This document shows, piece after piece, positions 17,079-25,913 of a stretch of DNA of 44,984 nt (the stretch's first letter is position 1; each line of letters starts with the position of its first letter). The DNA is from an uncultured Saprospiraceae bacterium (GTDB lineage Bacteria; Bacteroidota; Bacteroidia; Chitinophagales; Saprospiraceae), in NCBI GenBank assembly GCA_937950315.1, contig CALFDU010000055.1:1-44984 (forward strand). Direction: 5' to 3'. A model generated the notes under the pieces. The model was not told where the DNA came from, searched no databases, and worked only from the letters and a program-made list of their open reading frames with translations. Position numbers and translations under genes: made by a program.

Positions 17079-17618
17079 TTAACTGTAGAGTTTTCTCAGT
17101 CGTTGGATGCATTTAAATTTTTTTGTCTTTGCAGTATCGCTATTTTTGTAATTCATTTCAGTAGCAATTTCTTCTAAAGACATATTCTTAAAATAAAAGT
17201 TTTCAAGTAGGGTTTTACAGGGATGACCTAAACTGGCTACAGCAGACATAATCTTTTCTATCAACTCAACATTATCATTGGTAGAATCACCATTTAAAAC
17301 TTTGGTTAATAGAACATTTTCATCGATTTCTTGGTGCTGGGATTTTTTTATGATTCGGTAATGTTCCAATAATTTGTTTTTACCAATTCTGAATAGATAA
17401 GATCCAACATTTTCTAATTCAGTTACTTTTCCCTTTATCACGTTCTCATAAAGAATAACAATTGAAACTTGAAAGATGTCTAGGGCTGTGTCTTCGTCAC
17501 AATTACTGTTATTTTTTACCCAACCAATAAATGAAGAACGATGCTCAGAATATATATCAGATATTGCTTGATTTTCGTTTTCAACTATGTATTGAGCCCA
17601 ATTAATAGGTGTTTTCAT
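17079..17618 (-). CDS. ECF-type sigma-70 family RNA polymerase sigma factor
   Basis: A 179-residue extracytoplasmic-function sigma factor. Region 2 covers about residues 18-92 (AISDIYSEHRSSFIGWV ... GSYLFRIGKNKLLEHYR), and region 4 spans about 122-177 with the helix-turn-helix stretch LEEIATEMNYKNSDTAKTKKFKCIQRLRKLY. Sequence between them is the usual linker. It is transcribed ahead of the membrane TPR protein, its probable anti-sigma factor. It is divergent from secA across 162 bases. Target promoters cannot be derived from the window. Confidence 0.92.
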   Translation of the reverse strand: MKTPINWAQYIVENENQAISDIYSEHRSSFIGWVKNNSNCDEDTALDIFQVSIVILYENVIKGKVTELENVGSYLFRIGKNKLLEHYRIIKKSQHQEIDENVLLTKVLNGDSTNDNVELIEKIMSAVASLGHPCKTLLENFYFKNMSLEEIATEMNYKNSDTAKTKKFKCIQRLRKLYS

Positions 17619-17749
17619 TAAGAAGTGATGAAATGATCAAAAAGTAACCCGTGAAGTGATAAAAATAACAATAAATTAAATTACGCTAAAAAACTGTCAT
17701 ACTGACAAATAGAAATGAATGGTACAATATATGAACTTATAGAATTGAT

Positions 17750-17757
17750 TAGCTTTG
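17750..17757 (+). promoter_or_regulatory. possible -7 promoter element of secA
   Basis: TAGCTTTG matches the Bacteroidota -7 consensus TAnnTTTG and lies 24 bases before the secA ATG. No TTG is found at the expected distance upstream, so only half of the promoter is supported. Confidence 0.3.
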
Positions 17758-17780
17758 CATTAAATTATAAACTCTCCTAG

Positions 17781-20700
17781 ATGTTTAAAATACTCAAGAA
17801 AATATTCGGAACTAAATATGACAGAGATGTCAAAGAATTTAGTCCTATTGTAGGTGTGATAAATGATCATTTTGCCAGCTATAGTTCGCTTACCAATGAT
17901 CAATTGAGGAATAAATCTTTGGAATTCAAAGCAAGGATTGCGGAATTTCTTAAAGAAATTGATGACGAAATTGCCGAATTAAACAAAAAAGCTGACGAAA
18001 CGACAGACGTTTTTGCTAAAGAGGATATCTATAATGAAATCGACAAGCTGACGAAGGAAAGAGATACGGAGCTTGAGAAAGTATTGAAAGAGATATTGCC
18101 TGAGGCATTTGCTGTTGTAAAAGAAACAGCAAGACGTTTTACCAATAATACTCAAATTGAAGTTTCGGTTACGGATCATGATCGTGAATTGGCTGCAACA
18201 AAGAATTATATCAATATAGATGGAGATAAAGCTATCTGGAATAACACGTGGACTGCTGCTGGGGGAGAAATTACGTGGAACATGTTGCATTATGATGTCC
18301 AGTTGATTGGTGGAATGGTGCTGCATAGCGGAAAGATTGCAGAGATGCAAACAGGGGAAGGAAAAACATTGGTTGCAACACTTCCTGCATATCTGAATGG
18401 ATTGAGTGGAAAAGGAGTACATGTAATTACGGTTAACAACTATTTGGCAAAAAGGGATTCAGAGTGGGTAGGTCCTATTTTTGAATTTTTGTACTTGACA
18501 GTAGATTGTATAGATAAGTACAAGCCGCATTCAGAAGGAAGAGTGGCTGCATATAAAAAGGATATTGTATACGGTACGAACAATGAGTTTGGTTTTGATT
18601 ATCTGCGTGATAATATGGTAAGGTCAAATACAGAGAAGGTACAAGGCAAACATCACTATGCGATGATTGATGAGGTAGATTCTGTGTTGGTTGATGACGC
18701 AAGAACACCATTGATTATTTCTGGTCCTGTATCTAAGGGAGCTGATGAGCAAGAATACACCATATTGAATCCCAAAGTAGCTCGTTTGGTAAATGAGCAA
18801 AAGAAACTAGCTACTGCATATTTGGCGGAAGCTAAAAAACTGTATAAGGAAGGAAATACAGGTCATGAAGAAGGGCAGGGAGGTTTGGCATTATTAAGGG
18901 CCTATAAAGCACTTCCAAAAAATAGACCGTTGATTAAATTCTTGAGTGAAGATGGAATCAAGTCATCGATGCAGAAAGCGGAGAATCATTACATGCAAGA
19001 GCAGAATAAAAACATGCACTTGGTAACGGAGCCTTTGCTGTTTACCATTGATGAAAAAAATAGAAATGTAGAACTGACAGATAAGGGAAGTGAATTTTTG
19101 GCGAAAGGAGAAAATGATGCGAACTTCTTTATTATGCCAGACATCACGGAAGAGATGCAACAGCTTGAAGAAGAAGAAAGCAGTTTAGGTAAAAAATTAA
19201 CGGAGCAGAGAGAAACATTGATTCAGGATTTTAGCGTCAAGTCAAGAAGATTGCATGCAGTGAGCCAGTTGTTGAAAGCATATACTTTGTTTGAAAACAA
19301 TGATGAGTATGTTGTTATGGATGGTCAGGTTAAGATCGTCGATGAGCAGACGGGTCGTATGATGGAAGGGAGAAGATATTCTGATGGATTACACCAAGCG
19401 ATAGAGGCGAAAGAAAATGTAAAAGTAGGGGACATAACTCAAACGTATGCAACCGTTACGTTACAGAATTATTTCAGAATGTATCACAAGCTTTCTGGTA
19501 TGACAGGTACGGCGGAGACAGAAGCAGGTGAATTGTGGGAGATCTATAAATTGGATGTGGTTGTGATACCGACGAATAGACCAATTGTAAGGAATGACCA
19601 AGAAGATTTGGTTTTCAAAACCAATAAGGAAAAGTACAATGCGGTTATAGACCATGTTGTTGATCAAACCAATAGTGGTAGACCGGTATTGTTAGGAACC
19701 ACATCTGTTGATATTTCTGAAAAGATCAGTAGGATGTTGAACATGAGAGGTATTTCTCATAATGTACTTAATGCAAAACAACATCAGAGAGAGGCAGATA
19801 TTGTTGCTGAAGCAGGAAGAGCAGGAAAGGTAACGATAGCCACAAACATGGCGGGAAGGGGAACAGATATTAAGATTTCAGAAGAAGTAAAAGCTGCTGG
19901 TGGATTGGCGATTGTTGCGACGGAACGACATGATTCAAGGCGTGTTGATAGACAGTTGAGAGGACGTGCGGGGAGACAAGGAGATCCAGGCTCGTCGCAG
20001 TTTTTTGTTTCATTGGAAGATAAGTTGATGCGTTTGTTTAATTCTGATAGGATTGCAAGTGTGATGGACAAAATGGGTCACAAAGAAGGAGAGGTTATCC
20101 AACATAGTGCAGTTACCAAGTCAATCGAAAGAGCGCAGAAGAAAGTAGAAGAAAATAATTTTGGAATCAGAAAGAGATTGCTTGAATATGATGATGTGAT
20201 GAACATCCAAAGAGAAGCAATTTATACCAAGAGATCGAATGCTTTGTCTGGAGATAGATTGGCATTGGATTTATACAATATGTTTGATGGATTGACAGAA
20301 GTGTTGGTTGGGGATGCAAAAGCATCTGGAAATTATGAATATTTCAGGAATGAGTCATTGAGAACAATTGGTGTAGATCCTAAAGTGGATGAGGCAAGCT
20401 TTATGGAGGCAAGTGAACAAGATGTTTTGGAAGAATATCAGAAGCAAGTATTTGCTTTGTACGAAGAGAAGATGGATAAGATCAAAGAGTTGTTGATGCC
20501 TATTATCACTCAAGTACATGCCAATGAAGGACATAGATATAAGCGAATTTCAATTCCTTATGTTACAGAAGGAGAGAAGCAATTGAATATTTCTGCTGAT
20601 TTAGAGCAGGCATTGGAAAGTAAAGGGTCTTCGGTAAAGAAAGATATCGAGATGGCAGTTACATTGGCCTTGATTGATGATAACTGGAAAGAGCATTTAA

Positions 20701-21083
20701 GGTCGATGGATGAATTGAAAGATTCGGTTCAATCGGCTTCCTTTGAGCAAAAAGATCCTTTGGTTATTTATAAGAAAGAGTCTTTCGAATTATTTCAAGA
20801 GTTGATATATAAGATGAATGTTGATGTATGTTCATATCTTATGAAGGGTAAATTGATGTTGGCTGCACCTGAAGAAGTAAGAGAGGCGAAAGAAAAAAAG
20901 ACGGACTTTAGAAAAGTATCAACGAATCAAGAGACTAGAGCGAGAAGAGCAGCGGCGGCAGCAGCGGGAAGACAACAACAGCAAAAACCTGAGACATTTA
21001 AAAGACAGGAAACAAAAGTTAAGAGGAATGATCCATGTCCATGTGGAAGTGGAAAGAAGTACAAACAATGTCACGGTAAGTAG
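17781..21083 (+). CDS. secA: preprotein translocase ATPase SecA
   Basis: SecA is the motor that pushes unfolded preproteins through SecYEG. At 1100 residues it is longer than E. coli SecA (901) because of the insertion seen in Bacteroidota SecA proteins within the first nucleotide-binding domain (about residues 330-440, lysine- and glutamate-rich). Walker A is MQTGEGKT (189-196). The DEVDSVLVDDARTPLIISG Walker B region, the MAGRGTDIK motif and the GRAGRQGDPG arginine-finger region are intact. The tail ends with the zinc SEC-C motif NDPCPCGSGKKYKQCHGK. It opens a plus-strand run with a SPOR protein, rodA, tgt and an Lpt permease, all envelope related except tgt. Confidence 0.98.
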   Translation: MFKILKKIFGTKYDRDVKEFSPIVGVINDHFASYSSLTNDQLRNKSLEFKARIAEFLKEIDDEIAELNKKADETTDVFAKEDIYNEIDKLTKERDTELEKVLKEILPEAFAVVKETARRFTNNTQIEVSVTDHDRELAATKNYINIDGDKAIWNNTWTAAGGEITWNMLHYDVQLIGGMVLHSGKIAEMQTGEGKTLVATLPAYLNGLSGKGVHVITVNNYLAKRDSEWVGPIFEFLYLTVDCIDKYKPHSEGRVAAYKKDIVYGTNNEFGFDYLRDNMVRSNTEKVQGKHHYAMIDEVDSVLVDDARTPLIISGPVSKGADEQEYTILNPKVARLVNEQKKLATAYLAEAKKLYKEGNTGHEEGQGGLALLRAYKALPKNRPLIKFLSEDGIKSSMQKAENHYMQEQNKNMHLVTEPLLFTIDEKNRNVELTDKGSEFLAKGENDANFFIMPDITEEMQQLEEEESSLGKKLTEQRETLIQDFSVKSRRLHAVSQLLKAYTLFENNDEYVVMDGQVKIVDEQTGRMMEGRRYSDGLHQAIEAKENVKVGDITQTYATVTLQNYFRMYHKLSGMTGTAETEAGELWEIYKLDVVVIPTNRPIVRNDQEDLVFKTNKEKYNAVIDHVVDQTNSGRPVLLGTTSVDISEKISRMLNMRGISHNVLNAKQHQREADIVAEAGRAGKVTIATNMAGRGTDIKISEEVKAAGGLAIVATERHDSRRVDRQLRGRAGRQGDPGSSQFFVSLEDKLMRLFNSDRIASVMDKMGHKEGEVIQHSAVTKSIERAQKKVEENNFGIRKRLLEYDDVMNIQREAIYTKRSNALSGDRLALDLYNMFDGLTEVLVGDAKASGNYEYFRNESLRTIGVDPKVDEASFMEASEQDVLEEYQKQVFALYEEKMDKIKELLMPIITQVHANEGHRYKRISIPYVTEGEKQLNISADLEQALESKGSSVKKDIEMAVTLALIDDNWKEHLRSMDELKDSVQSASFEQKDPLVIYKKESFELFQELIYKMNVDVCSYLMKGKLMLAAPEEVREAKEKKTDFRKVSTNQETRARRAAAAAAGRQQQQKPETFKRQETKVKRNDPCPCGSGKKYKQCHGK

Positions 21084-21113
21084 TAATTTTATATTTTAAA
21101 TAAACCCACTATC

Positions 21114-21503
21114 ATGAAAATAGTATTGGCTATTCTATTTAGTTTTTTGATTGTCTTCGGCGTGAAGGCACAAGTAAATATACAAGAAGAGGAGTCTGTG
21201 TCGAGGTTTATGAATGATTACGAAAAAATCAACAGAGAGAACCCCACACAGAAGGCTTGGAAAATTCAGATAATTGCTACAAATGATAGAAGGAAAATGG
21301 AGGATGCTATATCAAAGTTTTCTAAATATTTTCCAGAGCATGAACCAAACTGGTCACATGAAAATCCTTATTATAAAGTTAAGGTAGGGGCATTTGAAAC
21401 GAAGGAAGATTTGTATTCTTTCTTGTTGTCAGTAAAGCAACATTTTTCAGGCGCAATTCCAGTTGTAGAAAACATATCAAAATCAGAATTGGTAAAAGCG
21501 TAA
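21114..21503 (+). CDS. exported SPOR-domain protein
   Basis: A 129-residue protein with an N-terminal signal peptide (about 1-19, ending VKAQ) and one SPOR domain (about 48-123). The domain shows the usual beta-alpha-beta repeats: AWKIQIIATNDRRKMEDAISKF, then PYYKVKVGAFETKEDLYSFL. SPOR domains bind peptidoglycan strands lacking stem peptides, typically at division sites. It lies 30 bases after secA, and its stop codon directly abuts the GTG start of rodA, so production of the two cell-wall proteins is probably coupled. The role in this organism is not known. Confidence 0.88.
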   Translation: MKIVLAILFSFLIVFGVKAQVNIQEEESVSRFMNDYEKINRENPTQKAWKIQIIATNDRRKMEDAISKFSKYFPEHEPNWSHENPYYKVKVGAFETKEDLYSFLLSVKQHFSGAIPVVENISKSELVKA

Positions 21504-22913
21504 GTGGCGATAAATAAAAGATCAGCCAATTTACCCCGTGGTATAGACATTCCAGCGATAGGAAGTTTTATTGCACTGGTATGTATTGGCTGGATTTCTC
21601 TTTTTTCTGCTACGTATCAAGGAACGGGCTTGGCTGATGTATTTAGTCTGAATACGGAGATTGGAAGACAAACGATGTGGTTGGGAATTTCGATTATTTC
21701 ATTTTTAGCCGTGCTTACTTTTGACTGGAAATTCTGGAGTACGTTTGCTTATGTATTTTACGGGATAAGTGTTTTTCTTTTGTTAGCCGTTTTGATTTTT
21801 GGTTCTGAAATTAAAGGATCAACTTCATGGTTTGTTGTAGGAGGTTTTTCATTTCAGCCATCGGAATTTGCTAAACTTGGGACTTGTCTTGCAATGGCTT
21901 CATTGTTGGGTTCTAATCAAATTTCTATAAAAAACAACAAGCACTTATTGCTAACACTAGGTGTATTGTTGCTTCCAGCGGGTTTAATATTGTTACAACC
22001 AGATGCAGGCTCAGCTCTTGTTTTTAGTTCCTTTTTAATTTTGTTGTATCGAGCTGGGGCAAATTCATTTTACTACATATTAGGTATTGCGATTGTTACT
22101 AATATTATTTTGACTTTGGTTCTAGGTATTGGTCCAGCGTTGACGATAACATTATTGGTAGCAATTGGCACTTTGATGCTTTCAATTAGTTCGAACATAC
22201 GATTCTTAGCTAATTTCTTTTTGTTGGCACTGGCAAGTTTTGCTTTTTATCGATTTGGTTATGGATTGCATGTATTAATTGGATTGATGTTGATTGCAAT
22301 TGGCTTTGGCGTTTATACGGTAAGGGAGAATAAGCTCCGTGCATTATCATTGATATTGGGTTCTACATTGTTTTCTGTTTTTATAACATTGATTACATCT
22401 TGGTCCTTTAGTAATATTTTGAAATCGCACCAGCAAGACAGAATCAATGTGTGGCTGCGTCCTCATTTATGTGATCCTAGAGAATCATTGTATAATATTA
22501 TTCAGTCAAAAACAGCGATTGGCTCAGGAGGATTTTTGGGTTCTGGTTTTTTAAATGGCGCCATGACGAAGTTAGATTTTGTTCCTGAACAAAACACGGA
22601 TTTTATTTTTTGTACGGTTGGAGAAGAACAGGGGTTTTTAGGTGTGCTAGGAGTTATTCTATTGTTTTTTGTTTTGATGTATAGAATCTTGTTGATGGCT
22701 GAACGCTCACGATTGGATTTTATCAAGTACTATATGTATGGAGTTGTGGGAATCATCTTTTTCCATGTTTTTATAAACATCGGGATGACGATGGGGATGA
22801 TGCCTGTAGTAGGAATACCGTTACCTTTGATGAGTAAAGGGGGAACCTCAATTTTGATATTTTTTCTCATGATTGGGATATTGTTTAAGATGGATTTAAT
22901 AAGGAATAGATGA
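21504..22913 (+). CDS. rodA: RodA-type SEDS peptidoglycan glycosyltransferase
   Basis: RodA polymerises lipid II into glycan strands for side-wall growth with a class B PBP. The 469-residue protein has about ten to twelve membrane helices and the SEDS motifs GSTSWFVVGGFSFQPSEFAKLG (about 108-129) and, near the C-terminus, SKTAIGSGGFLGSG ... FVPEQNTDFIF plus GIPLPLMSKGGTS. The wording around these motifs is RodA-like rather than FtsW-like. It is about 80-100 residues longer than E. coli RodA because of additional hydrophobic segments in the middle (about 195-290). The start is a GTG immediately after the SPOR gene stop. Its own stop overlaps the tgt start by four bases. Confidence 0.93.
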   Translation: MAINKRSANLPRGIDIPAIGSFIALVCIGWISLFSATYQGTGLADVFSLNTEIGRQTMWLGISIISFLAVLTFDWKFWSTFAYVFYGISVFLLLAVLIFGSEIKGSTSWFVVGGFSFQPSEFAKLGTCLAMASLLGSNQISIKNNKHLLLTLGVLLLPAGLILLQPDAGSALVFSSFLILLYRAGANSFYYILGIAIVTNIILTLVLGIGPALTITLLVAIGTLMLSISSNIRFLANFFLLALASFAFYRFGYGLHVLIGLMLIAIGFGVYTVRENKLRALSLILGSTLFSVFITLITSWSFSNILKSHQQDRINVWLRPHLCDPRESLYNIIQSKTAIGSGGFLGSGFLNGAMTKLDFVPEQNTDFIFCTVGEEQGFLGVLGVILLFFVLMYRILLMAERSRLDFIKYYMYGVVGIIFFHVFINIGMTMGMMPVVGIPLPLMSKGGTSILIFFLMIGILFKMDLIRNR

Positions 22914-24043
22914 TTACGTTTGAAGTTAAAGTAAAAGATAAAAAGAGTAATGCGAGAGCGGGATTGTTGACCACCGATCATGGTGTTATTGAGACGCCAA
23001 TTTTTATGCCGGTGGGAACGGTAGGAACAGTAAAAGGCGTGCATCAGAAAGAATTGAAGGAGTCGATAAAGGCACAAATCATTTTGGGGAATACGTATCA
23101 CATGTATCTGAGACCAGGTACTGATATTCTTGAAAAGGCCGGAGGTATTCATAAATTTATTGGTTGGGATCAACCTATTCTTACCGATAGCGGAGGATAC
23201 CAAGTTTACTCGCTTAGCCAACGACGAAAAATTAAAGAGGAGGGAGCTACTTTTTCTTCACACATAGATGGTAGTAAGCATTTGTTTACTCCGGAGAATG
23301 TTATGGATATACAACGGAAGTTGGGTGCTGATATTATTATGGCATTTGATGAGTGTACACCTTATCCATGTGACAAAAGATATGCAACTAGATCTATGCA
23401 TTTAACACATCGTTGGTTGGAGAGATGTTTGGTTGCATTTGATGAATCAGAACCGGTATATGATTACGATCAGACTTTGGCGCCGATTATTCAGGGGAGT
23501 GTGTATCCAGATTTGCGTAAGCAATCATCGGAATATATAGCTAAGAAAGATCGTTTGATAAATGCCATCGGTGGATTGTCTGTGGGTGAGCCACACGAAG
23601 ACCTTTATGCCATGACGGAATTGTGTTGTGGAATATTACCTGAGCATCGGGCAAGATATTTAATGGGAGTAGGTTTACCAGAAAATATTTTGGAATGTAT
23701 AGGAAGTGGTATTGATATGTTTGATTGCGTTCTTCCATCGAGGAATGCAAGACATGGTTTGTTGTATACTAAGTCTGGAGTGATCCATATTAAGAATAAG
23801 AAATGGGAAGATGATTTTAGTCCTATTGATTCTGATAGCACTGTAGAAACATCAAGGGTTCATACCAAGGCATACTTGAGACACTTATTTCACGTTAAAG
23901 AACTGTTGGCAGGACAATTGGCTACACTTCATAATCTTGGATTTTATTTGTGGTTGGTTGAGGAATCTAGAAAACAAATTTTGGCGGGGACTTTTGGAAC
24001 ATGGAAAGATGCGCTAATACCTAAGTTAAGAACAAGATTATAG
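22910..24043 (+). CDS. tgt: queuine/preQ1 tRNA-ribosyltransferase, lacking the zinc cysteines
   Basis: TGT exchanges guanine-34 for preQ1 in GUN-anticodon tRNAs, a step of queuosine synthesis. At 377 residues it has normal length. The base-recognition aspartate D93 lies in LTDSGGYQVYSL and the nucleophile D272 in MFDCVLPSRNARHG. The C-terminal site that holds zinc in most TGTs (Cys-x-Cys-x-x-Cys ... His) reads S310-T-V312-E-T-S315 here, so all three cysteines are absent although the later histidine (H341 in ATLHN) remains. The rest of the fold is intact, so the enzyme is probably active. ATGA overlap with rodA, and the next gene starts directly after its stop. Confidence 0.96.
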   Translation: MITFEVKVKDKKSNARAGLLTTDHGVIETPIFMPVGTVGTVKGVHQKELKESIKAQIILGNTYHMYLRPGTDILEKAGGIHKFIGWDQPILTDSGGYQVYSLSQRRKIKEEGATFSSHIDGSKHLFTPENVMDIQRKLGADIIMAFDECTPYPCDKRYATRSMHLTHRWLERCLVAFDESEPVYDYDQTLAPIIQGSVYPDLRKQSSEYIAKKDRLINAIGGLSVGEPHEDLYAMTELCCGILPEHRARYLMGVGLPENILECIGSGIDMFDCVLPSRNARHGLLYTKSGVIHIKNKKWEDDFSPIDSDSTVETSRVHTKAYLRHLFHVKELLAGQLATLHNLGFYLWLVEESRKQILAGTFGTWKDALIPKLRTRL

Positions 24044-25129
24044 TTGAATAAACTGGATAAATATATCATAGGAAAATATCTAAGGACATTTTTCTTTACT
24101 GTGATTCTTATTACGATGGTGGCACTTGTCATCGATTTTAGTGATCGTGCAGATAAGTTTATCAACTTGGATATTCCCTTGAGTGAGATATTGTATGATT
24201 ATTATCTGATGTTTATTCCATGGATCAATGGTTTGTTGTGGCCATTATTTTCCTTGATCGCCGTGATCTTTTTCACATCAAGATTGGCAAAGAATACTGA
24301 GGTGGTTGCGATGTTAAGTGCAGGCATTAGTTACAAAAGATTTTTGGTTCCATATATGATTGCGGCAGGAGTGATCGCTACTTTGTTGTGGATAGGTAGT
24401 AATTATATTATACCAAAGTCAAATAAGATTAAGACAACTTTTGAGAATACCTATTTGGCCAAACATAAGGAGCGGACACTGGGCTCGGATATTCATTTTT
24501 ACGTAGGTCCTTCCGAAAAAATCTATCTGAGGTATTATCGGCGTGCGGATACGACAGGTCAATCATTTCGATTTGAGAGATTTAATGAAGGTAAACTGGA
24601 GTATGCATTGAAGGCTAGTAAAATTGCTTTGATAGAAGTACCCAATAAGTGGGAACTTACAGATTATGAAAAAAGGACTTTCAATGGTCAAAAAGAAAGC
24701 TTGCTTTTGGCCAAAGGGGAAAAGATGGATACAGTACTTAATCTCACCCCACAGGATTTTATAATCAATGACAAGGACATGCTTGCGATGACAACTCCAG
24801 AACTGCGTGAAGCTGTCTCTAGAAGACGAGAAAGGGGTTTAGGTAATCTTACTAAATATCTACTAGAGATTAATAAAAGAACCGCAGATCCCATTGCTGT
24901 ATTTATATTGACACTGATCGGCGTTTCTGTGGCTTCTAGAAAGTCAAGGGGTGGAGTAGGTATGAACCTTGCCGTCGGCATAGTCATGGGAGCACTGTTT
25001 GTCGTGATGTCTAAGTTTTCGGAAACATTCAGCTATAACTTGAATCTCCCGCCAATATTGGGTATCTGGTTTCCCAATCTTATTTTCTCCTTTGTTGCTC
25101 TATATCTTTTGAAGAAGGCGCAAAAGTAG
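24044..25129 (+). CDS. LptF/LptG family lipopolysaccharide export permease
   Basis: A YjgP/YjgQ-type permease, the membrane part of the LptB2FG ABC machine that extracts LPS from the inner membrane. The 361 residues show the family layout: helices at about 14-34, 56-76 and 100-122, a periplasmic beta-rich domain (about 125-275), then helices at about 285-360. It starts with a TTG placed directly after the tgt stop; MNKLDKYIIGKYLRTFF is the usual N-terminal pattern, which supports this start. One gene here cannot be assigned to LptF or LptG without the partner. A hairpin with a T-run follows, so it probably ends the transcript. Confidence 0.93.
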   Translation: MNKLDKYIIGKYLRTFFFTVILITMVALVIDFSDRADKFINLDIPLSEILYDYYLMFIPWINGLLWPLFSLIAVIFFTSRLAKNTEVVAMLSAGISYKRFLVPYMIAAGVIATLLWIGSNYIIPKSNKIKTTFENTYLAKHKERTLGSDIHFYVGPSEKIYLRYYRRADTTGQSFRFERFNEGKLEYALKASKIALIEVPNKWELTDYEKRTFNGQKESLLLAKGEKMDTVLNLTPQDFIINDKDMLAMTTPELREAVSRRRERGLGNLTKYLLEINKRTADPIAVFILTLIGVSVASRKSRGGVGMNLAVGIVMGALFVVMSKFSETFSYNLNLPPILGIWFPNLIFSFVALYLLKKAQK

Positions 25130-25158
25130 TTTTCAATTTATTTTGAAAATAGTTTTTT
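25130..25158 (+). terminator. probable terminator after the Lpt permease gene
   Basis: TTTTCAA (25130-25136) and TTGAAAA (25143-25149) form a 7-base AT-rich stem with a 6-base loop, followed by six T residues at 25153-25158. The stem is weak in GC but sits immediately after the stop codon. Beyond it, 25159-25250 is AT-rich and otherwise empty. Confidence 0.55.
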
Positions 25159-25250
25159 CGAAAAATTATTGTAATTCACTCATTGTCAATGACTTATAGT
25201 TGTTGTTTTCTTTTGTTATTTTCATAGACAGCATTTTGTTTAACAAAAAC

Positions 25251-25281
25251 TTGGATTTTGTTTAACTTTCAATTATTTTTG
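25251..25281 (+). promoter_or_regulatory. Bacteroidota-type promoter of the ECF sigma gene
   Basis: TTG at 25251-25253, a 20-base spacer and TATTTTTG at 25274-25281 match the -33/-7 consensus exactly, 23 bases before the ATG at 25305. This shows that the sigma gene can be transcribed from a primary-sigma promoter rather than only by autoregulation. Confidence 0.7.
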
Positions 25282-25304
25282 AAAGTAAATAAAACATAGA
25301 TATT

Positions 25305-25844
25305 ATGTCAGTTCCAGAGTTTAATACCCAGTTGTTTACTTTAAATGGTTCTCTTAATGCTTTTGCTTATAATCTGACCAAAAATTCGGAGGATGCAAAG
25401 GACTTATATCAGGAGACGACCCTTAGAGCAATTAAGAATCGTGAGAAGTTTAACCCAGGTACAAACTTTAAGGCTTGGATGTTTACGATCATGAAAAACA
25501 TCTTTATCAATCAGTATAGAAAGAAGCAAAAAGCAAATACTGTCATTGATAAAACAGAAAACTTGTTTTATTTGAATTCAGGGAGTCAGACGATTAGAAA
25601 CGAAGCAGATACCAATATTTCACTGGCTGAAATCAGTAAAATGATTTACGATTTGGATGATGGATTGAGGATTCCGTTTCAATTGCATTATGAAGGATAT
25701 AAGTATCAGGAAATTTCCGATCAGTTGGAATTGCCTTTGGGTACTATTAAAAGTAGGATTTTCTTTGCGCGCAAAGCATTGAAGGAGAAGATCAATTATT
25801 TGTACGGTGACTACAATACGATCAGAACCAGCCTGAGTGCGTAA
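25305..25844 (+). CDS. ECF-type sigma-70 family RNA polymerase sigma factor
   Basis: A 179-residue sigma factor with region 2 at about 12-80 (NAFAYNLTKNSEDAKDLYQE and the FKAWMFTIMKNIFINQYRK promoter-melting stretch) and region 4 at about 112-168 (LQLHYEGYKYQEISDQLELPLGTIKSRIFFARKAL-like helix-turn-helix). It sits between its own promoter and its own terminator, so it is a single-gene transcript without an adjacent anti-sigma factor. This differs from the ECF factor at 17079, which has a membrane partner. It may be controlled by abundance or by an unlinked partner. Target genes are unknown. Confidence 0.94.
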   Translation: MSVPEFNTQLFTLNGSLNAFAYNLTKNSEDAKDLYQETTLRAIKNREKFNPGTNFKAWMFTIMKNIFINQYRKKQKANTVIDKTENLFYLNSGSQTIRNEADTNISLAEISKMIYDLDDGLRIPFQLHYEGYKYQEISDQLELPLGTIKSRIFFARKALKEKINYLYGDYNTIRTSLSA

Positions 25845-25871
25845 TTAAAGATTATAAATTGCTAATTTATG

Positions 25872-25905
25872 AAGGAGATGTAATTAAATTGCATCTCCTT
25901 TTTTA
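25872..25905 (+). terminator. rho-independent terminator after the ECF sigma gene
   Basis: AAGGAGATG (25872-25880) pairs with CATCTCCTT (25892-25900), extended by weaker pairs into the loop, and is followed by a T-run up to 25904. It stands 27 bases after the stop codon and separates the sigma gene from mutY. Confidence 0.9.
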
Positions 25906-25913
25906 TTGTAATC

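Noticed and set aside
17979-18422. 147-codon minus-strand open frame within secA
   Set aside because: Antisense shadow of secA, Cys/Ser-rich with no domain pattern.
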